Numbered from the stretch's first letter, positions 1 to 10,210 are shown. The stretch: DNA of 64,000 nt from Candidatus Bipolaricaulota bacterium (GCA_937921255.1 CAKZSO010000003.1:1-64000), one strand, 5' to 3'. Translations and numbers: made by a program. Notes: generated by a model not told the origin, from the letters alone.

Positions 1-870
1 CCGCGGGAGGAAAAACTCCTCAAGGACCTCCTCCTCGTCCAGCACCGCTACGGCTTGGGGATCGACTGGCTCGAGGCCTGGGACCTCCTCCGGATCGTCC
101 CCGACCTGAACCCCGACGGGCTTCTCGGCGGGACCTACAGCCCGGGGGACGGCCACCTCTCCCCCCTCCTCCTCGTCCACGCCTACTACCGAGAGGCGAG
201 GCGGGCGGGGGCGGAGTTCCACTTCCGGGAGCGGGTGACGGGAATCGAGGTCCGAAACGGCTGCGTCCAGGCCGTGGTCACAGACCGGGGTCGGTACCCA
301 GCCGCGGTTGTCCTCAACGCCGCCGGGGCGTGGGCCCGGGAGATCGGGCGGATGGTCGGGGAGGACCACCCCATCGTCCCCGACTCCCACGAGGCGGGGG
401 TGACCGAGCCCGTGGCCCACTTCCTCGACCCGATGGTCGTGGACATCCGCCCCGCCCCAGGGTCCTCCAACTACTACTTCCACCAGCTCGCCTCGGGCCA
501 GCTCACGTTCTGCATTTCCCCAAGTCCCCCCCTGGTCGGGGAGGACTGCCGGGAGACGAGCGCGTTCCTTCCCATGGTCGCCCGACGGATGGTGGAGCTC
601 ATGCCGCGGCTCGCCAACGTCCGGGTCCGGCGAACGTGGCGGGGCCTGTACCCCATGACCCCCGACGGCTCCCCCCTGGTGGGGTGGTCGTCGGAGGTGG
701 AGGGGTACGCGGTGGCGATCGGGATGTGCGGCCAGGGGGTCATGCTCGGGCCGGCGGTGGGGGAGCTCCTGGGGCGGCTCGTGACGGCCCAGCTCCTCCC
801 CGAGGACCACGAGGTACTGGAGATCCTCTCCCCGAGACGAACGTTCGCCGCGCAGGAAGCGCTGAAGTAG
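1..870 (+). CDS. FAD-dependent oxidoreductase, DAO/glycine oxidase-like (5' truncated by window edge)
   Basis: Frame open to position 1 (PREEKLLKDLLLVQHRYGLGIDW...); C-terminal GLYPMTPDGSPLVGW..GYAVAIGMCGQGVMLGPAVGELL typical of DAO family. Confidence 0.8.
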   Translation, partial: PREEKLLKDLLLVQHRYGLGIDWLEAWDLLRIVPDLNPDGLLGGTYSPGDGHLSPLLLVHAYYREARRAGAEFHFRERVTGIEVRNGCVQAVVTDRGRYPAAVVLNAAGAWAREIGRMVGEDHPIVPDSHEAGVTEPVAHFLDPMVVDIRPAPGSSNYYFHQLASGQLTFCISPSPPLVGEDCRETSAFLPMVARRMVELMPRLANVRVRRTWRGLYPMTPDGSPLVGWSSEVEGYAVAIGMCGQGVMLGPAVGELLGRLVTAQLLPEDHEVLEILSPRRTFAAQEALK

Positions 871-947
871 GGCCGGCGGGTACAATGCGCAAGGCCCTGG
901 GGCCATCGGCGTGGCCGCTGCTGCCCCCGGTACCTGAGGAGGAGGAG

Positions 948-1931
948 ATGAACGAAACCGCGACGACCTCTCTCGCCGTAGTCCTCGGACTGGCCATCCT
1001 TTCACCGCTCTGTGGGGTTGCCCAATCCTGCTGCAGTCGACCGGACCTGGCCCTCGCCACGTTCCCGGGTAACGCGTGGTTCTACGGGGTGGCGTGGAGC
1101 CCCCGCGGCGACCTCGTTGCCGCCGCAGCCTGGGACAGCACGGTGCACGTCTGGAACCCTCACACCCGGGAAGAGGTCCACACCCTGAAGGGACACCTGA
1201 GCTGGGTGCACTCGGTCGCCTTCCACCCGGGGGGCGAACTCCTCGCCTCAGGAGCCCGGGACAAAGCAATCTTTCTCTGGGACCTGCAGACGGGGCGGGA
1301 GGTCCGGCGGATCTACGGCCACGGGGGCACGGTGAACGGGGTGGCGTGGAGCCCCGATGGGACGCTCCTCGCCTCGGCCTCCGACGACGGAACGGTCCGG
1401 ATCTGGGAGACCACCGGCTGGACGACGGTCCGAACGCTAGCCGGCCACGAGGGACCGGTGCTGTGCCTCGCGTTCAGCCCCGACGGGACCACGCTCGCCA
1501 CGGGCGGGGAGGACACGACGATTCGGCTGTGGGACGTGGCCTCGGGGCGCCCGATTCGGGTCCTCTCGGGCCATCAGGCCCCGCTCCGCGCCCTGGCGTT
1601 CAGCCCCGACGGCCGCCTCCTCGGAGGTGTGTCCCAGCTCTGGAGCGCGCGACTGTGGGACCTCGCCACAGGCAAGACCCGCTACGAGCTCCCCAGCGGG
1701 ATCTATCGCTCCTACTCCGCGGCGTTCAGCCCAAGCGGCCGCTACCTCGCGGTGGGCCGCCAGGACGCCACGATCCGGGCCTACGATGTGGCCACAGGGC
1801 GGGAGGTCTTGGTCCTCACCGGGCACACCGGGGGCGTGCTCGGGCTCGCCTGGAGCCCGGACGGCTCCCGGCTCGTCTCGGGATCGGCCGATAGCAAGGT
1901 CAAGCTGTGGGACGTGAGCGCCCTGCCCTGA
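948..1931 (+). CDS. secreted WD40-repeat protein
   Basis: ATG at 948 after GGAGGAGG; signal peptide-like N-terminus; about seven GHxxxVxxVAWSPDGxxLASGSxDxTVRLWD repeats. Confidence 0.85.
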   Translation: MNETATTSLAVVLGLAILSPLCGVAQSCCSRPDLALATFPGNAWFYGVAWSPRGDLVAAAAWDSTVHVWNPHTREEVHTLKGHLSWVHSVAFHPGGELLASGARDKAIFLWDLQTGREVRRIYGHGGTVNGVAWSPDGTLLASASDDGTVRIWETTGWTTVRTLAGHEGPVLCLAFSPDGTTLATGGEDTTIRLWDVASGRPIRVLSGHQAPLRALAFSPDGRLLGGVSQLWSARLWDLATGKTRYELPSGIYRSYSAAFSPSGRYLAVGRQDATIRAYDVATGREVLVLTGHTGGVLGLAWSPDGSRLVSGSADSKVKLWDVSALP

Positions 1932-2041
1932 GACCGGCCCCCCAGGGACGGCCCCGCGGAGCGGAGGGCGGCGGCAGGCCCCGGGGGGGGTCGCCCAGCC
2001 CACGGGCGGGTATCCTTCTGGGAGAGCACAAGGAGGAACGC

Positions 2042-2263
2042 ATGGAAGAGAAGGTCCGGGAAGCCCTAGAGGGGATCCGAACGTATCTCCAGGCCGACGG
2101 GGGCGACGTCGAGCTCGTCGAGGTGACGGAGAATGGGGTGGTGCGGGTGAGGCTCGTTGGGGCCTGTCACGGGTGCCCAATGGCAGCGATGACCCTCGCC
2201 CACACGATCGAGCGGATGCTCAAAGAAGAGGTCCCCGAGGTCACCGCGGTCGAGCCCGCGTAG
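2042..2263 (+). CDS. NifU C-terminal-like (Nfu) Fe-S scaffold protein
   Basis: LQADGGDVELVEV...GACHGCPMAAMTL: Nfu domain with CxxC. Confidence 0.85.
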   Translation: MEEKVREALEGIRTYLQADGGDVELVEVTENGVVRVRLVGACHGCPMAAMTLAHTIERMLKEEVPEVTAVEPA

Positions 2264-2280
2264 CGGGAAAGGAGGAGACG

Positions 2281-3726
2281 ATGGAGGAACTCGTCCAGGT
2301 GGGTCTCAACGCCCTCCACGACCTGAGGGTGGACTACGGGGAGGTGCGGGCCGAGGTCCGCACCGAGGAGAACGTCAGCATCAAGAACCGTGAGGTGGAC
2401 GGTCTCTCCCGCCGTGACTCGCGCGGGGTGGGAATCCGCGTCCTCCACAGGGGGGCGTGGGGGTTCGCCGCCACGGGGGACACGGGAAAACGGGCGATCG
2501 CCACGGCCGCCCGGGCAGCCCTTGAGATCGCCCAGGCCACGGCTTCGGTCCGGAAGAAACGGATCGAACTCGCCCCTGAGCCGGCCCACCAGGCCACGTT
2601 CGTCAGCCCGGCCCGGCGCGACCCGCTGGCGGTCCCCCTCGAGGAGAAGCTCGACCTCCTCTTCTCCTGCTCCGACCGGATCCTCGCGGTGCCGGGAGTG
2701 GCGATGGCCAAGGGCGGGATCGCCGCCTGGCGGGTGGAGAAGGTGTTTGGAAACACCGAGGGGGCCCTCATCTGCCAGACCTTGACGAGCTGTGGGGCGG
2801 GGATCGAGGCCTACGCCGCCAGGGCAGGTGAGTTCCAGCGTCGCTCGTACCCCTGTTCGTTCGGCGGCGACCACGCGAACGCCGGCTACGAGTTCATCGA
2901 GGGCCTCCGCCTCCTCGACCACGCAACGGAGATTGCGGAAGAGGCGGTGGCGCTCCTCACCGCCCCGGTCTGCCCCACGGGCACCTTCGACATCCTCCTC
3001 GAGGGATCCCAGCTCGCCCTCCAGGTCCACGAGTCGGTCGGCCATCCCACCGAGCTGGATCGGGTGCTGGGCACAGAGTTGTCCTATGCCGGAGGGAGCT
3101 TCCTCTCTCTGGACAAGCGGGGAGCCTTCCGGTACGGGTCGGAGATCGTCAACCTTGTAGCCGATGCCACGGTCCCCGGGGGACTTGGGACGTTTGGCTA
3201 CGACGACGAGGGCGTCCCCGCCCAGCGGGTGGACCTCGTCCGGAACGGGACCTTCGTCGGCTACCTCTCGTCGCGGGACACAGCCCGCGCCGTCGGGATC
3301 CGGCGGAGCAGCGGGGCGGCCCGGGCGTCGAGCTGGGCCCGGATCCCCCTCGTCCGGATGACGAACATCAACCTCCTCCCCGGGGAGGGCACCCTGGAGG
3401 ACCTCGTTCGGGACACGAAGCACGGGATCCTGTTCGCGACGAACAAATCGTGGTCGATCGACGACCGGCGGGTCAACTTTCAATTTGGGACCGAGATCGC
3501 TTGGGAGATCGAGAACGGCCGCCGGACCCGCGTCCTAAAGAACCCGCTCTACACCGGGATCACGCCCCAGTTCTGGGGCTCCTGCGTGGCGATCGCCGGG
3601 CCTCAGGAGTGGCACCTGTGGGGTCTGCCGAACTGCGGGAAGGGCGAGCCAAGCCAGGTGATGCAGGTCGGCCATGGGGTCGCCCCGGCGAAGTTCGCCG
3701 GGGTTCAGGTGCGGGGGGCGGGATGA
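2281..3726 (+). CDS. tldD: TldD/PmbA-family metalloprotease, TldD-type
   Basis: HESVGH (HExxxH) motif, C-terminal CGKGEPSQVMQVGHGVAPAKF. Confidence 0.85.
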   Translation: MEELVQVGLNALHDLRVDYGEVRAEVRTEENVSIKNREVDGLSRRDSRGVGIRVLHRGAWGFAATGDTGKRAIATAARAALEIAQATASVRKKRIELAPEPAHQATFVSPARRDPLAVPLEEKLDLLFSCSDRILAVPGVAMAKGGIAAWRVEKVFGNTEGALICQTLTSCGAGIEAYAARAGEFQRRSYPCSFGGDHANAGYEFIEGLRLLDHATEIAEEAVALLTAPVCPTGTFDILLEGSQLALQVHESVGHPTELDRVLGTELSYAGGSFLSLDKRGAFRYGSEIVNLVADATVPGGLGTFGYDDEGVPAQRVDLVRNGTFVGYLSSRDTARAVGIRRSSGAARASSWARIPLVRMTNINLLPGEGTLEDLVRDTKHGILFATNKSWSIDDRRVNFQFGTEIAWEIENGRRTRVLKNPLYTGITPQFWGSCVAIAGPQEWHLWGLPNCGKGEPSQVMQVGHGVAPAKFAGVQVRGAG

Positions 3727-4022
3727 TCGTCTGCGAGTTCTCGATCACGCCGATCGGGGCCGGGGAGTCTCTGTCCCCTTACGTCGCGCGGTGCGAGAGG
3801 ATCGTCCGGGCAAGCGGCCTCCCCCACGTCCTCACCCCGATGGGAACGGTCGTCGAGGGGGAGTGGGACGAGGTGATGGCGGTGATCCGCGCCTGCCACA
3901 TGGCCGTTCGCGCCGATAACCGCCGCGTCTCGACCCTGATCAAGATCGACGACCGGGAGGGCCCGGGCGGCCGCCTCGCGGGGAAGGTCCGCTCCGTCGA
4001 GGACAAGCTCCGCAGCCTGTAG
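3723..4022 (+). CDS. MTH1187/YkoF-type thiamine-binding family protein (DUF77)
   Basis: MIVCEFSITPIGAGESLSPYVARC...TPMGTVVEGEWDEVMAVI...RVSTLIKIDDR. Confidence 0.8.
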   Translation: MIVCEFSITPIGAGESLSPYVARCERIVRASGLPHVLTPMGTVVEGEWDEVMAVIRACHMAVRADNRRVSTLIKIDDREGPGGRLAGKVRSVEDKLRSL

Positions 4023-4030
4023 CCAAGTCC

Positions 4031-4061
4031 CCTCTCAACCTCCCGGAAGGGGGGGTAGAGG
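4031..4061. terminator. possible bidirectional hairpin between convergent genes
   Basis: CCTCTCAACCTCCC-GGAA-GGGGGGGTAGAGG; no U-tract. Confidence 0.4.
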
Positions 4062-4086
4062 AGAGATCCCAGGACACAGACCCAGT

Positions 4087-4905
4087 CTAGATGAGGCTGA
4101 GGATGTACCGCAGGTAGAAGAAGTAGAACGGGGCCGCCGCCAGGAGCCCATCGATCCGATCGAGCATCCCCCCGTGCCCGGGGAGAAGCTTTCCCGTGTC
4201 CTTTACCCCCGCCGCTCGTTTGACCAAGGATTCGAACAGGTCTCCCAGCTGGCAGAGCGCCCCGACCGACACGCCGAGGAGCGCGATGTGGGGCGCCCAG
4301 CGGAGGAGATCGCCCCAGAACGCCGGGAGGAGGGCCGCCCCCACCGTGGCGAGGACGAGTCCCCCGACCACTCCCTCCCAGGTCTTGGCGAGCGAGACCC
4401 GCGGGAGAAGCTGGTGCCGGCCGAGGAGGCTCCCCACGAAGTACGCCCCGGAGTCGTACCCCCACACCATGAGGAGGAGGTGGGCGATGTACGGGAACCC
4501 CGCCTTGTGGAGGAGGTACACGAAGCCGATCGTCACCGGGAGGTACAGGAACCCGAAGATCCCCGCAAGCGAGGCGAAGAACCCCTCCCGCGCTCCGCGT
4601 CGGGAGAAGCTGTAGAACACGATCAGGTAGATCACCCCTGCGGCGAGGACGAGCGCGTACTGCCCTCCCCACGGGACGAGGAGCATGAGGTAGGCTGGGA
4701 TCGCAAACATGAACAGCTCACGGGGGAGTGGGATCCCGAGGTTGGCCACGAGGTGGAGGTACTCCCAGCCCGCCTTCATCGTCACCGCGGACAGGAATAG
4801 GCACACCCCCCAGTCCAGCCGGTACCGGTCGAACAGCCAGAACAGGACGAGGACGAGCGGGATGGCGACCGCGGCCGTGAGGAGGCGCTTGGCGAGCGAG
4901 CTCAC
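4087..4905 (-). CDS. cdsA: phosphatidate cytidylyltransferase
   Basis: Polytopic; GTG start overlapping uppS stop; C-terminal GHGGMLDRIDGLLAAAPFYFFYLRY signature. Confidence 0.9.
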   Translation of the reverse strand: MSSLAKRLLTAAVAIPLVLVLFWLFDRYRLDWGVCLFLSAVTMKAGWEYLHLVANLGIPLPRELFMFAIPAYLMLLVPWGGQYALVLAAGVIYLIVFYSFSRRGAREGFFASLAGIFGFLYLPVTIGFVYLLHKAGFPYIAHLLLMVWGYDSGAYFVGSLLGRHQLLPRVSLAKTWEGVVGGLVLATVGAALLPAFWGDLLRWAPHIALLGVSVGALCQLGDLFESLVKRAAGVKDTGKLLPGHGGMLDRIDGLLAAAPFYFFYLRYILSLI

Positions 4906-5657
4906 GGCTCCACCTTCCCGAACCGCCGCCGCCGGCCCTGGTAGTCGCGGATCGCCGCGAGGAGCGCTCCCTCGTCGAAGTCCGGCCACAGGGTCGGGGT
5001 GAAGTAGAGCTCGGAGTAGGCCGCCTCCCAGAGGTAGAAGTTGGAGATCCGCTTCTCCTCGCCCGTGCGGACGATGAGGTCAGGCGCGGGGACAGCCGCG
5101 GTGGGGAGAAGCTTCGCGAACGCCACCTCGTCGAGCTCGGCCGGAGCGAGTTTCCCCGCGCGGGCGAGCTCCACCGCCCGCCGCGCCGCCTGGAGGATGC
5201 TCCACCGGCCGCCGAAGTTGATCCCCACCGCGAGGTGAAGAACGTCCCCTCTCCGAGTCCGCTCCTCAACCTCGCGGATCGCCCGCAACAGAGACGCCGG
5301 AAGGGCCTCGACCGCGCCCAGGACCTGGAGCCGCACCCCCTCCTCCACGAGCTCCTGCGCCTGCTCGCGGACGAACCGCTCGAGAAGGCCGAACAGGTTT
5401 TCCACTTCGTCCCGGGGCCTATTCCAGTTCTCGGTCGAGAAGGCGAACAGGCTTAGGCACGGGACGAGCCGCTCCGCGGCAACGAACCGAACAAGCCGTT
5501 CCGCGGCCTTCACCCCTTGGCGGTGGCCTTCCATCCGCGGGAGCCCGCGCCTCTCGGCCCAGCGGCCGTTCCCGTCCATAATCATGGCGACGTGGCGAGG
5601 CAGCGCCTGGCCCCGCACCCCCGCCAGCCCCTCGGCCACCGTCATGGGTTCGCCCAT
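4902..5657 (-). CDS. uppS: isoprenyl transferase (undecaprenyl diphosphate synthase)
   Basis: HVAMIMDGNGRWAERRGLPRMEGHRQG and DLIVRTGEEKRISNFYLWEAAYSELYF. Confidence 0.95.
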   Translation of the reverse strand: MGEPMTVAEGLAGVRGQALPRHVAMIMDGNGRWAERRGLPRMEGHRQGVKAAERLVRFVAAERLVPCLSLFAFSTENWNRPRDEVENLFGLLERFVREQAQELVEEGVRLQVLGAVEALPASLLRAIREVEERTRRGDVLHLAVGINFGGRWSILQAARRAVELARAGKLAPAELDEVAFAKLLPTAAVPAPDLIVRTGEEKRISNFYLWEAAYSELYFTPTLWPDFDEGALLAAIRDYQGRRRRFGKVEP

Positions 5658-5702
5658 CGCTCCTCCATCTTCCGCGCGAGCCCCCGCGCCGCCAAACGCG
5701 GC

Positions 5703-8330
5703 TCAGTCCTCGAGGTACCGCTCGAGGCGCGCCCGCCGGGACCGGAGCTCCGCCGCTTCGGCCTCAGCCCTGGCGACCACATCCGGGGCCGCCTTCTCGC
5801 GAAACTGCGGGTTGGAAAGCCTGCCCTCAAGCTTCCCGAGCTCGGCCGTCGTCTTCTCCAGGTCGCGCCGCACCCGCTCCCGCACCACCCCCCAGTCCAC
5901 GAGGTCTCCCACCGGGAGGAAGAACGCGATCTCGCCCGCTACCCCCCGCGCTGCACCCTCCGGGGGCCGGGCCCCCAGCGCGTGGCGGACCGCCCCCACC
6001 CGGGCCAATCGCCGGATCGCCGGCGCGAACGCCCCCCCCATCTCCGCGGCGCCCGCCCCGGATACGAGGACTACGTCCACCTCCGTCGCTGCTGGAACCC
6101 CGACCTCGGCCCGCACCGCCCGGACCTCGCGGATGAGCCCCATCAACCGGTCGAGCGTTCGCTCTGCCGCGGGGTCGCTCCACTCCGGACGGGCCCGCGG
6201 GTAGTCGGCCCGGGCGAGCATCCCCTCTCCCCCCAGGTAGCCCCACATCTCCTCGGTGAGGAACGGCATGAACGGGTGGAGGAGCCGCACCACAATGTCG
6301 AGGGCCTCGCGGAGGACGAGCTGGCACGTGGTCCGGGCCTCAACGTCCTCACCTTGGAGCCGCAGCTTGGCCAGTTCCAGGTACCAGTCGCACAGCTCGT
6401 GCCAGACGAAGTGGTACAGGGCGTCGCTCGCGAGGTGGAAGTTGTACCGATCGAGCTCCGTCCGGACCTTCTCCACGAGCCAGCTCAACCGAGAGCGGAG
6501 CCAGCGGTCTTCCGGAGCCAGGGCCCGCCCGTCGAGCGCCGCCCCCGGGGCGAGGTCCTCGGTGTTCGTCAGGATGAACCGAGCCATGTTCCAGAGCTTG
6601 TTTTGGAAGTTGCGGGCTTCGTCCACTTGGCGCATCGAGAAGCTCATGTCCCGGCCCTTGGTCGAGCTCCCGGCCATCGTGAACCGCAGCGCGTCCATCC
6701 CGTGGCTCTCCTTGACCTGGAGGGCGTCGATCATGTTCCCCCGGGACCGGCTCATCTTCTGCCCCTGCTCGTCCACGATGAACGGGGTGATGAGGACATC
6801 GCGGAACGGGACCTCGTTCATGAAGTGGAGGCCCATCATCACCATCCGCGCGACCCAGAAGAACAGGATGTCGAACGCGGTCACGAGGACCGAGGTCGGG
6901 TAGAACGTCCGGAGCTCCTCGGTCTCCTCGGGCCAGCCCATCACCGAGAACGGCCACAGGGCGGAGGAGAACCAGGTATCGAGGACGTCCTCGTCCTGAC
7001 GGAGGGCGACGTCGCGGCCGTAGTGCTCCTTCGCCCGGGCCCGCGCCGCGGACTCGTCCATCGCGATGAACGCCTCCCCGTCCGGGCCGTACCAGGCCGG
7101 GATCCGGTGCCCCCACCACAGCTGCCGGGAGATGCACCAGTCCCGGATCCCCTCGAGCCAGTCGAAGTACACCTTCGCCCACCGCTCGGGGACAAAGCGG
7201 ATCCGTCCCCCGCGCACGGCCTCGATCGCCGGCTCCGCCAACGGCTTCATCCGGACGAACCACTGGGTCGAGATCTTCGGCTCGACCCGCGTCCGACAGC
7301 GCTGGCAGTGCCCGACGGCGTGGCGATAGGGAACGACCTTCTCGAGAAGCCCCTCCGCCTTCAGCTGCCGGACGATCTCCTCCCGCGCCGCGAACCGGTC
7401 GAGACCTGCGAACGGTCCGCCGTGGTCGTTGATCGTCCCGTCGGGGTTGAGGACGTCGATCGCCGGCAGGCCGTAGCGCTTGCCGATCTCCCGATCCACC
7501 GGATCGTGGCCGGGGGTGATCTTGAGGACGCCGGTCCCAAACTGGGGATCGACCTCGTCGGCCCCCACGATGGGGAGCCCTCGCCCAAGCAGGGGGAGGA
7601 CCGCGGTCTTCCCGATGAGGGCCCGGTATCGCTCGTCGCGCGGGTTCACCGCGAGCCCCGTGTCCCCAAGCATCGTCTCCGGCCGCGTCGTTGCCACGGT
7701 GACGTGCCCCCCGCCCGCAAGCGGGTAGCGGACGTGGTAGAGGTGCCCGTCCACCTCCTCGTGCTCGACCTCGATATCGGAGAGCGCCGTCCCGCACCGG
7801 GGGCACCAGTGGACCATGTAGTCCCCGCGGTAGATGAGCCCCTCCTTGTAGAGGCGGACGAACGCGAGCGCCACCGCCCGCGACAGGCCCGCGTCGAGGG
7901 TGAACCTCTGCCGCGACCAATCGCACGAGCAGCCGAGGACCTTCAGCTGGTCCACGATCTCGTTTCCGTACCGCTCCTTCCACTCCCAGACCCGGCGCTC
8001 GAACCCCTCCCGGCCGAGGTCCTGGCGGGTGGTCCCCTCCTGGGCGAGGGCCTTCTCAACCACGTTTTGGGTGGCAATCCCGGCATGGTCGGTCCCAGGG
8101 AACCAACACGCCTCGAACCCCGCCATCCGCTTGTAGCGGATGAGGAGATCCTGGAGGGTGTAGACGAGGTTGTGGCCAAGGTGCAACCGGCCCGTGATGT
8201 TCGGCGGCGGGATGACAATCGAGTACGGGGGCTTCCCACTCTTCGGATCGCACCGCCAGAGGTCGGCCTTCTCCCACCGGGCGAGGATGCGGGGCTCGAC
8301 CTCGGTCGGGTCGTAGCGGGGAGGGAGCAT
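5703..8330 (-). CDS. valS: valyl-tRNA synthetase
   Basis: PPPNITGRLHLGHN, PGTDHAGIATQ, KMSRSRGN motifs, 875 aa. Confidence 0.95.
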   Translation of the reverse strand: MLPPRYDPTEVEPRILARWEKADLWRCDPKSGKPPYSIVIPPPNITGRLHLGHNLVYTLQDLLIRYKRMAGFEACWFPGTDHAGIATQNVVEKALAQEGTTRQDLGREGFERRVWEWKERYGNEIVDQLKVLGCSCDWSRQRFTLDAGLSRAVALAFVRLYKEGLIYRGDYMVHWCPRCGTALSDIEVEHEEVDGHLYHVRYPLAGGGHVTVATTRPETMLGDTGLAVNPRDERYRALIGKTAVLPLLGRGLPIVGADEVDPQFGTGVLKITPGHDPVDREIGKRYGLPAIDVLNPDGTINDHGGPFAGLDRFAAREEIVRQLKAEGLLEKVVPYRHAVGHCQRCRTRVEPKISTQWFVRMKPLAEPAIEAVRGGRIRFVPERWAKVYFDWLEGIRDWCISRQLWWGHRIPAWYGPDGEAFIAMDESAARARAKEHYGRDVALRQDEDVLDTWFSSALWPFSVMGWPEETEELRTFYPTSVLVTAFDILFFWVARMVMMGLHFMNEVPFRDVLITPFIVDEQGQKMSRSRGNMIDALQVKESHGMDALRFTMAGSSTKGRDMSFSMRQVDEARNFQNKLWNMARFILTNTEDLAPGAALDGRALAPEDRWLRSRLSWLVEKVRTELDRYNFHLASDALYHFVWHELCDWYLELAKLRLQGEDVEARTTCQLVLREALDIVVRLLHPFMPFLTEEMWGYLGGEGMLARADYPRARPEWSDPAAERTLDRLMGLIREVRAVRAEVGVPAATEVDVVLVSGAGAAEMGGAFAPAIRRLARVGAVRHALGARPPEGAARGVAGEIAFFLPVGDLVDWGVVRERVRRDLEKTTAELGKLEGRLSNPQFREKAAPDVVARAEAEAAELRSRRARLERYLED

Positions 8331-8331
8331 C

Positions 8332-8781
8332 CTACCCTCCGAGCCAGGCCGCGTCGGCCAGGGGGTAGCTCAGGATCTCGTGGGGGGCGAAGAACAGCGG
8401 GATCTCCCGCGCCGCCGAGGCCGGGGAGTCCGACCCGTGGACGAGGTTCATCCCCACCGAGAGGCCGTGGTCGCCGCGGATCGTCCCCGGGGCGGCGTCG
8501 AACGGGTTCGTCTTCCCCATCAGGACGCGGACGGCCTCGATCGCCCGCGGGCCCTCGACCACGAGGGCGATCACTGGGGCCGAGGTGATGAACGAGACGA
8601 GCTCGTCGTAGAACGTTTTTCCGACGTGTTCCGCGTAGTGGCGTTCGGCGAGGTCGCGCGAGACCTGGAGGAGCTTCATCCCCACGATCTTGAGGCCCTT
8701 CGCCTCGAACCGGGCCAAGATCTGGCCCACGAGCCGCCGTTGGAGCGCATCCGGTTTCAAGAGCACAAGCGTCCGTTCCAT
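8332..8781 (-). CDS. ndk: nucleoside diphosphate kinase
   Basis: [20 protein letters not shown]...[20 protein letters not shown]. Confidence 0.95.
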   Translation of the reverse strand: MERTLVLLKPDALQRRLVGQILARFEAKGLKIVGMKLLQVSRDLAERHYAEHVGKTFYDELVSFITSAPVIALVVEGPRAIEAVRVLMGKTNPFDAAPGTIRGDHGLSVGMNLVHGSDSPASAAREIPLFFAPHEILSYPLADAAWLGG

Positions 8782-8907
8782 CGTCCCTCCTCGGGGTTCT
8801 CTGCCACGTGCAGCGTCCCGAGTGTACCGGACAGGCGAATCCCCCGCCCACCGCCCGGAGTCAGGCGCCCTTCGGCCCGCAAACTGCGCGTTGACCAGAG
8901 CCCCCCA

Positions 8908-8926
8908 CTCCCCCCTCTGGGGGGAG
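8908..8926. repeat. perfect short palindrome CTCCCCCC-TCT-GGGGGGAG upstream of metK
   Basis: 8-bp stem, 3-nt loop in the 254-bp ndk/metK divergent region. Confidence 0.5.
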
Positions 8927-9035
8927 GAACACGCGGCGGAGGAAACCCCACCGAAACCGAGTGCCCCCCGTCGCCTGGCCGGGCGCCAAGTCAAGCTGTA
9001 CGCTTCGGGATAGGCTTACCCCAAGGAGGGCTGCG

Positions 9036-10199
9036 ATGACCAAGCTCACCACTGCCGAGTCCGTGACCGAGGGACACCCCGACAAGCTGGCGGATCGCGT
9101 CTCCGACGCGGTCCTTGACGCGGTGCTCGCCCAGGACCCCCAGGGCCGGGTCGCGTGCGAAACGTTGATCACGGGAAGCCTCGTGGTCATCGGCGGGGAG
9201 ATCGCCGCCACGGCCCAGATCGATGCGGCGACGCTCGCCCGGCGCGTGATCCGCGACGTCGGGTACATCAAGCCGGAGTACGGCCTCGCGTTCGACTCGT
9301 GCGCGGTGGCGACCCTCCTCCGCCAGCAGTCGCCCGACATCGCCCACGCCGTCCTCCGGTCGGAGGCCGACGACCCCTACGACCGGATCGGGGCCGGCGA
9401 CCAGGGGATCATGTTCGGCTACGCGACCACGGAGACCCCCGAGCGGATGCCGCTCCCGATCACGCTCGCCCACAAGCTCGCCCGGAGGCTGGCCGAGGTC
9501 CGCAAGGACGGATCGCTCCTCTACCTCCGCCCGGACGGGAAGACCCAGGTCACGGTGGAGTACGACAGGAACAGGCCAGTCCGCGCCCACACCGTCCTCC
9601 TCGCCGCCCAACACGCGCCGGAGGCGTCAGCCGACGAGATCGCGGCGGACCTCCGGAGGCTCGTCGTCGAGCCGGTGCTCGACGGGTGGCTCGACGAGAC
9701 GACCCAAGTCCTCGTGAACACCTCGGGGCGGTTCGTCGTCGGCGGTCCGGCCTCGGACACGGGGATGACTGGTCGGAAGATCATCGTAGACACGTACGGT
9801 GGATACGGGTCCCACGGTGGGGGGGCGTTCTCGGGCAAGGACCCGACGAAGGCCGACCGCTCGGGGTGGTACATGGCCCGCTACGCGGCCCTGAACGTGG
9901 TCGCCGCCGGGCTGGCCACGGCGTGCGAGGTCCAGGTCGCCTACGCGATCGGCCGGGCCCAGCCCCTGGCCCTGAACGTGACCGCCCGCGACCCCAAGGT
10001 CTCCGCCGCCGCCCTCGACCGGGCGGTACGGAAGGAGTTCGACTTCCGGCCCGCGGCGATCATCGAGACCCTCGACCTCCGCCGGCCGATCTACGAGCCC
10101 CTCGCCTGCTACGGCCACTTCGGTCGGCTCGACCTCGACGTCCCGTGGGAGAAGACGGACCGCGCGGAGGCCCTCCTCACCGCAGCGAGAGGACGCTAG
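9036..10199 (+). CDS. metK: S-adenosylmethionine synthetase
   Basis: TTAESVTEGHPDKLADRVSDAVLDA, GAGDQGIMFGYA, GGYGSHGGGAFSGKDPTKADRSG. Confidence 0.97.
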   Translation: MTKLTTAESVTEGHPDKLADRVSDAVLDAVLAQDPQGRVACETLITGSLVVIGGEIAATAQIDAATLARRVIRDVGYIKPEYGLAFDSCAVATLLRQQSPDIAHAVLRSEADDPYDRIGAGDQGIMFGYATTETPERMPLPITLAHKLARRLAEVRKDGSLLYLRPDGKTQVTVEYDRNRPVRAHTVLLAAQHAPEASADEIAADLRRLVVEPVLDGWLDETTQVLVNTSGRFVVGGPASDTGMTGRKIIVDTYGGYGSHGGGAFSGKDPTKADRSGWYMARYAALNVVAAGLATACEVQVAYAIGRAQPLALNVTARDPKVSAAALDRAVRKEFDFRPAAIIETLDLRRPIYEPLACYGHFGRLDLDVPWEKTDRAEALLTAARGR

Positions 10200-10210
10200 G
10201 GGCAGGCCCG

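Noticed and set aside
5517-8588. 1023-aa plus-strand ORF antisense to valS
   Set aside because: Same GC artefact; valS motifs are on the other strand
8841-9035. SAM riboswitch upstream of metK
   Set aside because: Could not recognise SAM-I, SAM-II or SAM-III core motifs by eye; an Infernal scan would be decisive
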